Of a stretch of DNA of 64,000 nt, positions 1 through 8,837 are shown piece after piece. The notes under the pieces were generated by a model. The model searched no databases. It saw nothing but the letters and a program-made list of their open reading frames with translations, and was not told where the DNA came from. How positions within the stretch are numbered: position 1 is the stretch's first letter; each line of letters starts with the position of its first letter. The stretch is taken from NCBI GenBank assembly GCA_036504515.1, contig DASXVA010000001.1, positions 868,001 to 932,000 of the forward strand. The letters are read 5' to 3'. This stretch comes from AWTP1-18 sp036504515. Lineage in GTDB: Bacteria; Pseudomonadota; Gammaproteobacteria; Burkholderiales; Rhodocyclaceae. Made by a program: the position numbers and the translations under genes.

Positions 1-1993
1 CAGCCCTGCTGTGCAATGGCGCAACCCTGTCATGTTCGTGGTGTACGTGGGCAGTATTCTCACCACGGCATTGTGGATTCAGGCCCTGACCGGGCAGGGC
101 GAAGCGCCTTCTGGCTTCATCCTCACGGTATCTCTCTGGTTGTGGTTTACGGTGCTGTTCGCCAATTTCGCCGAAGCCTTGGCCGAAGGCCGCAGCAAGG
201 CCCAAGCCGCTTCCCTGCGTGGCTTGAAAAAGGAAACCTGGGCAAAGAAACTGCATGAGCCTCGCCATGGGGCCGAATGGCACACCGTGCCAGCCTCCGA
301 TCTGCGCAAGGGCGATGTGATCTGGGTCCAGACGGGAGAGACCATTCCTGCGGATGGCGAGGTAATCGAAGGTGTGGCCTCGGTGGACGAGTCCGCCATC
401 ACCGGTGAATCGGCCCCGGTTATCCGTGAATCCGGCGGTGACTTTTCCGCCGTCACTGGCGGGACACGGGTCCTGTCTGACTGGATCGTGGTCAAGGTGA
501 CGGTCAATCCGGGAGAGACTTTTCTTGATCGCATGATCTCCATGGTGGAAGCCGCCAAGCGGCAGAAAACTCCCAACGAAATAGCCCTCACCATTTTGCT
601 GGTGGCCTTGACCATCGTCTTTCTCGGTGTGGTCGTGACGCTGTTGCCCTTCTCTATATTCAGTGTGACTGCGGCCGGTTCCGGGACACCCATCACCATT
701 ACCGTATTGATCGCTTTGCTTGTCTGCCTGATTCCCACCACCATCGCCGGTCTGCTGTCGGCCATCGGTGTGGCGGGCATGAGCCGCCTGATGCAGGCCA
801 ATGTGATTGCTACATCCGGCCGTGCCGTAGAAGCCGCGGGGGATGTGGATGTCCTGCTGCTGGACAAAACCGGGACCATCACTTTAGGCAATCGGCAGGC
901 CGCGGCTTTCATTCCCGCCCAATGGGTGACTGAGGCCGAGCTGGCAGATGCCGCTCAATTGGCCTCCCTTGCCGATGAAACGCCCGAAGGCCGCAGCATT
1001 GTGGTGCTGGCCAAGCAGAAGTTCAATCTGCGGGAGCGGGACATTCAGGCTCTGGATGCCCATTTCGTCCACTTCTCGGCCCAGACCCGCATGAGCGGCG
1101 TGAACCTCGGTGAGCGGCAGATCCGCAAAGGAGCCGGCGATGCCATTCGCCAGTATGTGGAATCCCAGGGCGGCACCTTTCCTCCTTCGGTGTTGGTCAG
1201 TGTTGACGATGTAGCCCGGCGCGGCAGCACACCGCTGGTGGTGGCCGAAGGCGCCAAGGTGCTGGGCGTCATCGAACTCAAGGACATCGTCAAGGGCGGC
1301 ATCAAGGAGCGCTTCTCCGAGCTGCGCCGCATGGGCATCAAGACGGTGATGATCACCGGTGACAACCGCCTTACCGCTGCTGCCATTGCTGCCGAGGCTG
1401 GCGTGGACGACTTCCTCTCGGAAGCCACTCCGGAAGCCAAACTGGCCCTGATCCGCCAACACCAGGCCGAAGGCCGCCTGGTGGCCATGACCGGCGACGG
1501 TACCAACGATGCCCCCGCCCTGGCCCAAGCCGATGTGGCCGTCGCCATGAATACCGGCACGCAAGCCGCCAAGGAGGCCGGGAACATGGTGGATCTGGAC
1601 TCCAATCCCACCAAGCTGATCGAGATTGTCGAGACCGGCAAGCAGATGCTGATGACCCGCGGCTCCCTGACTACCTTCAGCATTGCCAACGATATCGCCA
1701 AGTATTTCGCGATTATCCCGGCTGCCTTTGTCAGTACCTATCCGCAGCTCTCCGCTCTCAACGTGATGGGACTGGCCAGCCCGGCCTCGGCGATTCTCTC
1801 GGCGGTGATCTTCAACGCCCTGATCATCATGTTCCTCATTCCGCTTGCTCTGAAGGGCGTCAAGTACCGGCCCCTCGGCGCCGCCATCCTGCTCCGGCGC
1901 AACCTGCTGGTGTATGGCCTGGGTGGTGTGATCGTTCCCTTCATCGGCATAAAACTGATCGACATGGCCATTGCTGTTGCTGGTTTGGCGTAG
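1..1993 (+). CDS. kdpB: Potassium-transporting P-type ATPase, catalytic subunit KdpB (5' partial)
   Basis: KdpB is the ATP-hydrolysing subunit of the inner-membrane KdpFABC high-affinity K+ pump. The frame is already open at base 2 and the first readable residues (VQWRNPVMF) match the family about 30-40 residues in, so the true start lies upstream of the window. Hallmarks are visible in order: the actuator motif TGES (DESAITGES), the phosphorylation motif DKTGT (LLLDKTGTIT), the hinge motif TGDGTNDAPAL, and hydrophobic spans at both ends of the cytoplasmic part. About 660 of the usual ~680-690 residues are present. kdpC follows after 25 bases. kdpA would be expected just outside the window. 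Confidence 0.97.
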   Translation, partial: SPAVQWRNPVMFVVYVGSILTTALWIQALTGQGEAPSGFILTVSLWLWFTVLFANFAEALAEGRSKAQAASLRGLKKETWAKKLHEPRHGAEWHTVPASDLRKGDVIWVQTGETIPADGEVIEGVASVDESAITGESAPVIRESGGDFSAVTGGTRVLSDWIVVKVTVNPGETFLDRMISMVEAAKRQKTPNEIALTILLVALTIVFLGVVVTLLPFSIFSVTAAGSGTPITITVLIALLVCLIPTTIAGLLSAIGVAGMSRLMQANVIATSGRAVEAAGDVDVLLLDKTGTITLGNRQAAAFIPAQWVTEAELADAAQLASLADETPEGRSIVVLAKQKFNLRERDIQALDAHFVHFSAQTRMSGVNLGERQIRKGAGDAIRQYVESQGGTFPPSVLVSVDDVARRGSTPLVVAEGAKVLGVIELKDIVKGGIKERFSELRRMGIKTVMITGDNRLTAAAIAAEAGVDDFLSEATPEAKLALIRQHQAEGRLVAMTGDGTNDAPALAQADVAVAMNTGTQAAKEAGNMVDLDSNPTKLIEIVETGKQMLMTRGSLTTFSIANDIAKYFAIIPAAFVSTYPQLSALNVMGLASPASAILSAVIFNALIIMFLIPLALKGVKYRPLGAAILLRRNLLVYGLGGVIVPFIGIKLIDMAIAVAGLA

Positions 1994-2018
1994 TACGGAC
2001 TTATCCAGGAGACATCTC

Positions 2019-2597
2019 ATGAGCAACATCCTTCGTCCCGCAATTTCCCTGTTCATTGTCCTGACGGCCATCACTGGTGTCGCCTATCCTCTGGCTTCCA
2101 CCGGGATTGCCCGGGGCCTGTTTCCTCATCAGGCAGCAGGCAGCCTGATCGAGCAGGATGGCAAAGCAATTGGTTCAACCCTGATCGGCCAGAGTTTCAC
2201 CGACCCCGGCCATTTCTGGGGACGCCCTTCCGCAACAGCCCCCCAGGCAAACAATGCTTCGGCTTCCAGCGGCGCTAACCAGGGCCCCAGCAATCCGGCC
2301 CTGAGCGATGCGGTCAAGGGCCGTATCGATTCCCTCAAGGCCGCAGACCCGGACAATCGCTTGCCGATTCCTGCCGACCTGGTTACTGCATCCGCGAGTG
2401 GTCTTGATCCCCAGATCAGCCCTGCGGCAGCCCGTTACCAAATCAAGCGGGTGGCCTCCGTGCGCAAACTGTCTGTGGCCCAGATTTCTGCTTTGGTTGA
2501 TCAGCATACGGAAGGTCGTCAGTTCGGGGTGCTGGGCGAGCCCCGGGTCAATGTACTGACCTTGAATCTCGCCCTCGACAAGATTGCTGCCAAGTAA
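2019..2597 (+). CDS. kdpC: Potassium-transporting ATPase subunit KdpC
   Basis: KdpC is the single-span accessory subunit that helps KdpB act and completes the Kdp pump. The 192-residue product starts MSNILRPAISLF, with one N-terminal membrane helix (about residues 6-28) and the family segments GSTLIGQSFTDPGHFWGRPS and SNPALSDAV...NRLPIPADLVTASASGLDPQISP. The ATG at 2019 is chosen because a Shine-Dalgarno-like AGGAG (2007-2011) precedes it and the protein then begins as in other KdpC. It follows kdpB in the usual order. A small uncharacterised gene starts only three bases after its stop. Confidence 0.96.
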   Translation: MSNILRPAISLFIVLTAITGVAYPLASTGIARGLFPHQAAGSLIEQDGKAIGSTLIGQSFTDPGHFWGRPSATAPQANNASASSGANQGPSNPALSDAVKGRIDSLKAADPDNRLPIPADLVTASASGLDPQISPAAARYQIKRVASVRKLSVAQISALVDQHTEGRQFGVLGEPRVNVLTLNLALDKIAAK

Positions 2598-2600
2598 GAC

Positions 2601-2912
2601 ATGGGGCTGTTGCCTAGACTTGGAACGGCGATACCAGCGACTTTTCGGTTGCCTGATACTGAGGGCCGGTATGAAACATTGGCCTTCAGTATTGACGGAA
2701 GTCGCCTTTCCGCTATGAGGCGTATTGCGGTGGCAAGTGGTGCGGTGGAACTCATGCGCTGTTCACCTCAGCCCGGAAGCTCACGCTTCTGGGTTCAGAT
2801 GATTGTCCTTATGCCTGGCTTAGCCGCCGCGATGAAAAGCATCGGTGCTTTTGCTGCAGAAGATGGACAGCTACTGCAGGATTTGTCTTGCTCCTGTGGG
2901 AAGCACCATTGA
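2601..2912 (+). CDS. Small uncharacterised protein of the kdp locus (103 aa)
   Basis: No family recognised. The gene starts 3 bases after kdpC, so translational coupling is likely; no strong ribosome site is visible. The product has no signal peptide or membrane helix. Its middle part (about residues 40-85) reads as helix, strand ending in CSPQPGSS, strand RFWVQMIV, helix AAAMKSIGAF, which could be a small ferredoxin-like or ACT-like alpha/beta fold. The pattern SG..E..R..P.PGS recurs in the small protein encoded just before kdpD (5141-5362), suggesting a distant paralogous pair within the locus. The C-terminus ends in a short Cys/His tail (CSCGKHH) that could bind metal. Its stop codon overlaps the next start. 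Confidence 0.6.
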   Translation: MGLLPRLGTAIPATFRLPDTEGRYETLAFSIDGSRLSAMRRIAVASGAVELMRCSPQPGSSRFWVQMIVLMPGLAAAMKSIGAFAAEDGQLLQDLSCSCGKHH

Positions 2913-3079
2913 TGCCCCAGGACTTTCTGCATGCCATGCTGGCATTTTGTGCTTTGCTTGCGCCGATCGGTCTGATGTATCTATTGATCGAATGGTCCGA
3001 GCGTAAGCGGAAAAAATTATCTGAGCATCGTCACTGCGTAGATCGTGCGCCCAAAAAGCACGGCCCGCCCTTTCTCTGA
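2912..3079 (+). CDS. Small single-span membrane protein (55 aa)
   Basis: The start codon at 2912 shares its A with the TGA of the upstream gene (TGATG), so the two are probably translationally coupled. The product has one hydrophobic helix (about residues 6-26, FLHAMLAFCALLAPIGLMYLL) followed by a strongly basic tail (ERKRKK), giving an expected N-out/C-in topology by the positive-inside rule. It lies directly downstream of kdpBC. It could be a small Kdp-associated membrane peptide, but it does not look like KdpF, which lies before kdpA in known operons. Function unknown. Confidence 0.55.
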   Translation: MPQDFLHAMLAFCALLAPIGLMYLLIEWSERKRKKLSEHRHCVDRAPKKHGPPFL

Positions 3080-3093
3080 ATTCCTGTTCAGCC

Positions 3094-3294
3094 ATGCCCT
3101 TTCATATCTGCCCCCTGTGCGGCGCTCCCCATGAAGTTAGTCCCGTACGGGAACGATTTGCCTACGGCCATCAACTGACTTGCTCCCCCCATTGCAAGAC
3201 GGTCTTTGCCAAACTTGTCCGCGGCCACAATCGGTGCCTGAAGGAAATGCAGGAAAGGCGAAAATACATTCCTTCAAGGGATGAGGAAAACTGA
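3094..3294 (+). CDS. Small zinc-ribbon protein (66 aa)
   Basis: A 66-residue protein with a clear four-cysteine zinc-ribbon arrangement: CPLC near the N-terminus (residues 6-9) and CSPHC around residues 30-34, separated by a basic linker. The rest is charged and probably helical (KEMQERRKYIPSRDEEN). No signal peptide. The gene sits 14 bases after the small membrane protein and 3 bases before corA, so it is probably co-transcribed with both. A nucleic-acid or protein-binding role is possible but not shown. Confidence 0.55.
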   Translation: MPFHICPLCGAPHEVSPVRERFAYGHQLTCSPHCKTVFAKLVRGHNRCLKEMQERRKYIPSRDEEN

Positions 3295-3297
3295 ACC

Positions 3298-4263
3298 ATG
3301 CTGATCAATTGCGTTGCCTATCAGAACGGTAGTCGTCTGGCGGATATCGAGATCGAAGAAATCAGTGACTATGTGCACCGACCGGAATGCTTTGTCTGGG
3401 TCGCCCTGCGCGATGCGGATATCTCGGAGTTGGAGCTTCTGCAGCGCCAGTTTCTTCTGCATGAATTGGCTGTCGAGGATGCCAAGCACGGACACCAGCG
3501 ACCCAAACTGGAGGAGTACGGTGATTCCATTTTTGGCGTCATGCATCTGATCGAGATGGTGCATGGCGAGCTACGGGTGGGGGAGGTGAATGTCTTTGTG
3601 GGGGAGAACTATGTGCTTTCTGTCCGCAATCGCAGTCATCAGGCACTACTGGGCGTCAGGGAACGGTGCGAGCGGGAGCCGCAGTTGCTCAAGCAGGGTT
3701 CCGGGTTCGTTCTCTATGCACTCATGGATGCCGTGGTGGATCGTTACTTCCCCATCGTGGATGCGCTGGAGTCAGAGCTGGAGGCCATTGAAGAAGACAT
3801 CTTTGCCAAGGGCTCGGCCCGGGTCAATATTGAACGGCTGTATGGCCTGAAGCGAAAAGTGATGGTGCTCAAGCACGGGGTTTCCCCTCTGATGGAAGCC
3901 GCAGGAAAACTCTATAGCGGCCGGGTTCCCAAGGTTTGCAGCAACAGCCAGGAATATTTTCGCGATGTTTACGATCACCTTTCCCGCATCAATACCTCCA
4001 TAGACACCATACGGGACACGATAGGTACGGCGATCCAGGTCAACCTGTCCATGGTGGCGATTGAGGAAAGCGAAGTAAACAAACGGCTGGCGGCCTGGGC
4101 AGGGATATTTGCAGTTGCGACAGCCTTTGCCGGTATCTGGGGCATGAACTTCAGTGCCATGCCGGAACTGCACTGGGACTATGGATATCCGGCTGCTTTG
4201 GGCATTATTGCTACTGCCTGTGGAACACTCTATTTCCGCTTCAAGCGGGTTGGCTGGCTATAA
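3298..4263 (+). CDS. corA: CorA-family divalent cation (Mg2+/Co2+) transporter
   Basis: CorA proteins form pentameric inner-membrane channels for Mg2+ (also Co2+ and Ni2+). The 321-residue product has the usual layout: an N-terminal cytoplasmic alpha/beta domain, a long charged helical funnel (about residues 150-260), and two C-terminal membrane helices. The signature GMN motif is visible at the end of the first helix (GIWGMNFSAMPE). The second helix is followed by a basic tail (FRFKRVGWL), as in the family. It lies inside a K+ transport locus, four bases after the zinc-ribbon gene. Length matches the family; no defects seen. Confidence 0.93.
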   Translation: MLINCVAYQNGSRLADIEIEEISDYVHRPECFVWVALRDADISELELLQRQFLLHELAVEDAKHGHQRPKLEEYGDSIFGVMHLIEMVHGELRVGEVNVFVGENYVLSVRNRSHQALLGVRERCEREPQLLKQGSGFVLYALMDAVVDRYFPIVDALESELEAIEEDIFAKGSARVNIERLYGLKRKVMVLKHGVSPLMEAAGKLYSGRVPKVCSNSQEYFRDVYDHLSRINTSIDTIRDTIGTAIQVNLSMVAIEESEVNKRLAAWAGIFAVATAFAGIWGMNFSAMPELHWDYGYPAALGIIATACGTLYFRFKRVGWL

Positions 4264-4265
4264 CC

Positions 4266-4820
4266 ATGATGCTGCCCTCCTGCCCTTCCGGCTTTTATTG
4301 GCGCTTGCTGCTAACAGAAGATGGGCCTTTGCTCCGACCCCTTTGGCTGCAACTGGATGCAGCGCAAGGCGGGTCGCCCGTGTGGCAGTCCTGGAAGCAT
4401 TCCTTGATCGATATCCATAAGGGAAGCTTCGACCAAGGATTACTCAGTGTGGCTGGTTTGTTCAATCGAGAGGGCGTGTTGGCCGCTTGCGTGGCGGAAA
4501 CCCTGAGCCTTGACCATGGCCAACTCAGCGAAATCAACTTCATCGTATTGCCCGATTGGCGCCGAAAAGGGCTGGGTACTGCCTGCTTGCGAGCAGGGCT
4601 TGCGTTGGCAAGATCCCATGGCAGCAGCAAGGCACGATTTGAGTGCGGGGTCGCTAGTCGTGATGCCATTGCCACTTTAACCAGATTCGGACTGACCCCC
4701 GTGGGTGATGCTTCCCACGCCACCCTTTGGCACGGCTATGTGAGTTTGTCGCTATTGCCAGGGTGTACCTTGGCCCTTAAGCGTATTTTTATTCGGTTTT
4801 TTCGAAAACAGAATCGGTAG
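4266..4820 (+). CDS. GNAT-family N-acetyltransferase
   Basis: A 184-residue protein with the GNAT acetyl-CoA binding signature: the strand INFIVLPDWRRKGLGTACL contains the R/Q-x-x-G-x-G/A pyrophosphate loop (RRKGLG, about residues 98-103), followed by a helix and the typical later segment (ASRDAIATLTRFGLTPVGDAS). The substrate cannot be told from sequence. It starts 2 bases after corA, so it is probably in the same transcript. The C-terminal 20 residues are basic and hydrophobic (LALKRIFIRFFRKQNR), which is unusual for the family and could be a membrane-contact tail. Confidence 0.8.
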   Translation: MMLPSCPSGFYWRLLLTEDGPLLRPLWLQLDAAQGGSPVWQSWKHSLIDIHKGSFDQGLLSVAGLFNREGVLAACVAETLSLDHGQLSEINFIVLPDWRRKGLGTACLRAGLALARSHGSSKARFECGVASRDAIATLTRFGLTPVGDASHATLWHGYVSLSLLPGCTLALKRIFIRFFRKQNR

Positions 4821-4843
4821 TGCGCAGCCGGTACCGGGAAGTA

Positions 4844-4861
4844 TTTACAAAAAATTTTCAC
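4844..4861 (+). promoter_or_regulatory. Candidate KdpE operator upstream of the kdpDE unit
   Basis: Two direct repeats, TTTACAA (4844-4850) and TTTTCAC (4855-4861), lie exactly 11 bases apart, the spacing used by OmpR-family regulators such as KdpE. The E. coli kdp operator contains the related elements TTTATAC and TTTACAC. A cleaner version of the pair lies before kup (8838-8855). It sits in the 320-base gene-free stretch 4821-5140. The match is by eye and no -10 or -35 was assigned with confidence. Confidence 0.5.
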
Positions 4862-5140
4862 GGCAGCGCAGCCTTTATGCACGGCTTTTATTCCCTACTT
4901 GCTAAGTTGAAAGTCCCTGCATAAGCCATGGAGGCATTCTTGGATAATTCGCAACGACGTAGCGCCAAATTTGTTCAATTCCCCGATAGCCACAAACAGA
5001 AGCAATCGGCCCCTCGCTTATATGTTCTACCCAGCAGTGAAATGCCAGAGATTCGGCTGCAGCCGAAAGCACCCACCAACCACTGTCCATTGGTGAGCCC
5101 TTTAGGGAAATCTCGACGGCCCAGAGGTGAGACTGGATTC

Positions 5141-5362
5141 ATGATGAGCGTCACCATTGCAAACGAATATTTTCAGCAGCTTCAGCAAATTATTGCCTTT
5201 GTTAGCGGTAGTGAAGAGACGGTTCTTCGCAGTGAGCCGATTCCCGGCTCCAATTCAATTCGGGTGTGGCTGAATTCAGGCCGTTCTGCCATGGACAGGC
5301 TGATGTCTGCCATCATGCGAGGCTTGCCTAGTGGTGAGTTTGGCAGAATCACCCCGGCATGA
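5141..5362 (+). CDS. Small uncharacterised protein preceding kdpD (73 aa)
   Basis: No family recognised. The frame is open from 4928 (144 residues), but the first 71 residues look unstructured and lack a ribosome site, while the ATG at 5141 follows a good Shine-Dalgarno (AGAGGTGAG, 5123-5131). That start gives MMSVTIANEYF and a compact 73-residue protein with helix (EYFQQLQQIIAFV), strands around SEPIPGSNSIRVWL, and a helix (AMDRLMSAIMRGL). The motif SG...R..P.PGS resembles the small protein encoded right after kdpC, hinting at a shared fold. A candidate KdpE operator lies upstream, so it may be induced with kdpDE, which begins 40 bases later. Confidence 0.55.
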   Translation: MMSVTIANEYFQQLQQIIAFVSGSEETVLRSEPIPGSNSIRVWLNSGRSAMDRLMSAIMRGLPSGEFGRITPA

Positions 5363-5402
5363 TTGACCGACAACTTCTTCCAACGAGAACCCCCTTCTTT
5401 CG

Positions 5403-8102
5403 ATGATGACTAACCAACGTCCCGACCCCGACCAGTTGCTGGATCGATTGAAAGAAGAAGAGGCCCGGGCTCTTCGGGGTAAGTTGAAAATATTTTTCGG
5501 CGCCTCGGCTGGTGTCGGTAAAACCTACGCCATGCTTGCCGCTGCCCGGCAGCAGCAAGCGCTCAGTATTGACGTGTTAATTGGTGTCGTGGAAACCCAT
5601 GGTCGCAAGGAAACGGAAGCCATGGTCGTTGGCCTTGAGCGTCTGCCCCTGAAAGATGTGGCGTATCGGGGGCGGATGCTGAAGGAGTTTGACTTGGATG
5701 CTGCCTTGGCGCGGAAACCGGGTCTGATCCTGATGGATGAACTGGCCCACTCCAATGTGGAAGGTTCCCGCCATCCCAAGCGCTGGCAGGATGTGGAAGA
5801 ACTGCTGGCAGCGGGGATTGATGTTTATTCCACCATTAACGTTCAGCACCTGGAAACTCTCAATGACGTTGTAGGCGGCATTACCGGTATCCGTGTCTGG
5901 GAAACAGTGCCTGACCGGGTATTCGATTTGGCGGATGAAGTTGTGTTGGTGGACCTGCCGCCTGATGAATTGCTGCAGCGTCTCAAAGAGGGCAAGGTCT
6001 ATTTGCCCCATCAAGCTGAGCGGGCCATTCGGAATTTCTTTCGCAAGGGCAATCTGATCGCCCTGCGGGAATTGGCCCTGCGCCGAACGGCTGACCGGGT
6101 GGATGACCAGATGCAGCGCTACCGTCGCGACCAATCGGTATCGTCGGTGTGGCAGACCCGGGAATCCTTGCTGGTCTGTATCGGCCCCGGGCAAGGCAAC
6201 GACAAGATCATTCGTAGTGCCGCCCGCCTGGCCAATCAGTTGGATGTGCCCTGGCATGCGGTGTATGTGGAAACGACCGAATTACAGCGCCTGCCCGAAG
6301 CCCGGCGGGACCGCATCTTGTTGACCCTCAAACTGGCAGAAGACAGTGGTGCCCAGACGACGACGTTGTCGGGGGAGGACGCGGTGCAGAAAGTGGTGGA
6401 GCATGCGCGCCGCTATAACCTGACCAAGATTGTCGTCGGTCGCGACCACCCCCGGGCCTGGCGTCCCTGGCATTTGTCTTTTGCTGACCGGATCGGTCGC
6501 CAGGCATCGGATATTGATGTCATCCAGGTGGCCCGGGACGAGGCCACAGAGGTGCGTCCTCGCTGGGGGCGACGGAATGAACTAAATCCCATCGACGAGA
6601 CGATTCAGTGGCAGTCCTACTTGTATAGCGCCTCGGCTTGTGCTGTCGCCGGTTTTGTTGCCTGGCCCTTGTACAAGTACTTCGACCTGGCCAACATTGT
6701 CATGCTGTTTCTGCTGACGGTGGTCCTGATTGCGGTGCGCTGGGGGCGGGGTCCTTCGGTGCTGGCGTCGTTTCTCAGCGTTGGCATCTTCGATTTTTTC
6801 TTTGTATCGCCGCGCCTTTCCTTTGCCGTCAGCGATGTTCAGTACCTGATGACATTTATCGTCCTGCTGGTGGTGGGCTTGATCACCGGCCAGCTGATGG
6901 CCGGGATGCGCTATCAAGCCCGCATTGCTACCCAGCGTGAAGCCCGGGTGCGGGCGCTCTACGAAATGTCGCGGGACTTATCTGCTGCATTGATGCCGGA
7001 GCAGATTGCTGAAATCAGTCATCGCTTTCTATCCACCGGATTTGAGGCGCACTCGACCATCTTGCTGTCCGATGACAATGACCAGTTGTCCCTCATTCAG
7101 GCTGATGTTCCGGGGGCAGCCGCTTTTGATCCGGGGATTGCCCAGTGGGCTTTCGATCACCAGGAATCTGCTGGCAATGGCACTGATACCTTGTCGGCCA
7201 GCCCGCTGCTTTACCTGCCTCTCAAGGCACCCATGCGCATTCGTGGCGTGCTTGCCATTGAGGCCAAGAATCCCCGGCGGTTGATGATCCCGGAACAGCG
7301 CCGCCTGCTGGATACCTTTGCCAGCCTGATCGCAATTTCCTTGGAACGAATCCATTACGTGGACATTGCCCGTAGCACCATGGTCCAGATGGAATCGGAG
7401 CGTTTGCGTAACTCTCTGCTTTCCGCGATTTCCCATGATTTGCGCACGCCGCTCACCGCATTGATCGGCCTGGCAGAATCCTTTTATCTGGCGCAGCCGC
7501 CCCTGTCGCCGCAGCAGGAGGAAATCGCCGGGGATATCCGGGAAGAAGCGCTGCGCATGAATGCCCTGGTGAACAATCTGCTCGACATGGCGCGACTGCA
7601 ATCGGGGGAGGTCAAGCTGAACCGGCAATGGCAACCCCTGGAAGAGGTCGTGGGCAGTGCCCTCAAGGCAACCCGACTTTCCCTGGCCGGACACCAGGCC
7701 CGGGCGCGACTGCCGGAGGATTTGCCCCTGCTGGAGTTTGATGCGGTGTTGATGGAGCGGGTACTGGTTAACCTGCTGGAAAACGCGGCGAAGTACACGG
7801 CCCAGGGCAGCACTATCGAGGTCAGTGCCCAGGCCCGTCCTCAGGAGGTGGAAGTCTGGGTAGAGGATAATGGCCCCGGACTTCCCCTGGGCGCAGAAGA
7901 GGAAATCTTCAAGAAATTCGCCCGGGGTCAGAAGGAAAGTGCAACCCCCGGTGTCGGCCTGGGCCTGACTATTTGTCGTGCTATCGTCGAAGCCCATGGC
8001 GGGCATATTCGCGCCGAGAACCGGCCGGGTGGTGGTGCCCGCTTTGTTTTCACCCTGCCGCGAGGAACCCCTCCGGTGTTTGACGAACAGGAAATGGCAT
8101 GA
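5403..8102 (+). CDS. kdpD: Sensor histidine kinase KdpD
   Basis: KdpD is the inner-membrane kinase that senses K+ limitation and turgor and phosphorylates KdpE. The 899-residue product shows all family parts in order: the KdpD domain with Walker A (GASAGVGKT, about residues 28-36) and the conserved DELAHSN and STINVQHLE segments; a USP-like domain (about 250-370); a four-helix DUF4118 membrane block (about 400-500); a GAF-like region (about 520-660); the phospho-acceptor His near residue 678 (AISHDLRTPL); and the ATPase lobe with ENAAKYT, DNGPGLP and GVGLGLTIC. A second ATG follows at once (5406). kdpE overlaps its stop by four bases. Confidence 0.97.
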   Translation: MMTNQRPDPDQLLDRLKEEEARALRGKLKIFFGASAGVGKTYAMLAAARQQQALSIDVLIGVVETHGRKETEAMVVGLERLPLKDVAYRGRMLKEFDLDAALARKPGLILMDELAHSNVEGSRHPKRWQDVEELLAAGIDVYSTINVQHLETLNDVVGGITGIRVWETVPDRVFDLADEVVLVDLPPDELLQRLKEGKVYLPHQAERAIRNFFRKGNLIALRELALRRTADRVDDQMQRYRRDQSVSSVWQTRESLLVCIGPGQGNDKIIRSAARLANQLDVPWHAVYVETTELQRLPEARRDRILLTLKLAEDSGAQTTTLSGEDAVQKVVEHARRYNLTKIVVGRDHPRAWRPWHLSFADRIGRQASDIDVIQVARDEATEVRPRWGRRNELNPIDETIQWQSYLYSASACAVAGFVAWPLYKYFDLANIVMLFLLTVVLIAVRWGRGPSVLASFLSVGIFDFFFVSPRLSFAVSDVQYLMTFIVLLVVGLITGQLMAGMRYQARIATQREARVRALYEMSRDLSAALMPEQIAEISHRFLSTGFEAHSTILLSDDNDQLSLIQADVPGAAAFDPGIAQWAFDHQESAGNGTDTLSASPLLYLPLKAPMRIRGVLAIEAKNPRRLMIPEQRRLLDTFASLIAISLERIHYVDIARSTMVQMESERLRNSLLSAISHDLRTPLTALIGLAESFYLAQPPLSPQQEEIAGDIREEALRMNALVNNLLDMARLQSGEVKLNRQWQPLEEVVGSALKATRLSLAGHQARARLPEDLPLLEFDAVLMERVLVNLLENAAKYTAQGSTIEVSAQARPQEVEVWVEDNGPGLPLGAEEEIFKKFARGQKESATPGVGLGLTICRAIVEAHGGHIRAENRPGGGARFVFTLPRGTPPVFDEQEMA

Positions 8103-8794
8103 GTGATCCAGCCCCCGTGGTGATCGTCGTCGAAGATGAACCGGCTATCCGCCGCTTTATCCACATGGCGCTGGAAAGCGAGGGCTGCGATGTGTACGAA
8201 GCCGACTCCCTCAAGCGGGGTCTGATCGAGGCCGGTACGCGCAAACCGGACATGGTGGTGCTGGACTTGGGATTGCCAGACGGGAACGGGGTGGACTTCA
8301 TTCGCGACCTGCGGACCTGGTCGGGGATCCCCGTCATTGTGTTATCCGCCCGCACAGCGGAGGCCGACAAGATCGACGCTCTGGATGCTGGCGCAGACGA
8401 TTACCTGACCAAGCCTTTCGGTATTGGCGAGCTTCTGGCCCGGGTGCGAGCCCAACTCCGCCGCCATTCCCGCAGCAGCGAAACCGGTCAGACTTTGTTT
8501 GAGTTTGGCGATAACCGGGTGGACCTGTCCCGGCGGACGGTAGAACGGCACGGTGAGACGCTGCACCTGACCCCGATTGAGTATCGCCTGCTGACCTACC
8601 TGATCGCCAATCCCGACAGTGTCCTGACCCATCGTCAGTTACTACGCAATGTGTGGGGGCCTTCCCATACCGATGACAGCCACTATGTCCGCATTTATAT
8701 GGGACATTTACGCAAAAAACTCGAAAACGACCCTTCGCAGCCGGTGCATTTTGTGACGGAGTCCGGGATCGGGTACCGCTTTATTCCCCGTTAA
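8099..8794 (+). CDS. kdpE: KDP operon response regulator KdpE
   Basis: KdpE is the OmpR-family DNA-binding regulator phosphorylated by KdpD; it activates kdp genes at low K+. The 231-residue protein has a receiver domain with acidic residues near the N-terminus (VVEDEP), the phospho-acceptor Asp at about residue 56 (VVLDLGLPDGNG), the switch Ser and Lys (VLSARTAE, LTKPFGIGEL), and a C-terminal winged helix with the family segments HLTPIEYRLLTYL and VRIYMGHLRKKLE. Its ATG overlaps the kdpD stop (ATGA), indicating coupled translation. Candidate binding sites lie before the kdpDE unit and before kup. Confidence 0.97.
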   Translation: MSDPAPVVIVVEDEPAIRRFIHMALESEGCDVYEADSLKRGLIEAGTRKPDMVVLDLGLPDGNGVDFIRDLRTWSGIPVIVLSARTAEADKIDALDAGADDYLTKPFGIGELLARVRAQLRRHSRSSETGQTLFEFGDNRVDLSRRTVERHGETLHLTPIEYRLLTYLIANPDSVLTHRQLLRNVWGPSHTDDSHYVRIYMGHLRKKLENDPSQPVHFVTESGIGYRFIPR

Positions 8795-8837
8795 CCCTTG
8801 CTGAATTGGGCTAAGTCGAAAAGTTTGGTCCAGCTTT

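Noticed and set aside
4928..5140. N-terminal 71-residue extension of the small gene before kdpD
   Set aside because: No ribosome site and unstructured composition; the ATG at 5141 has a strong Shine-Dalgarno. Kept only as an alternative.
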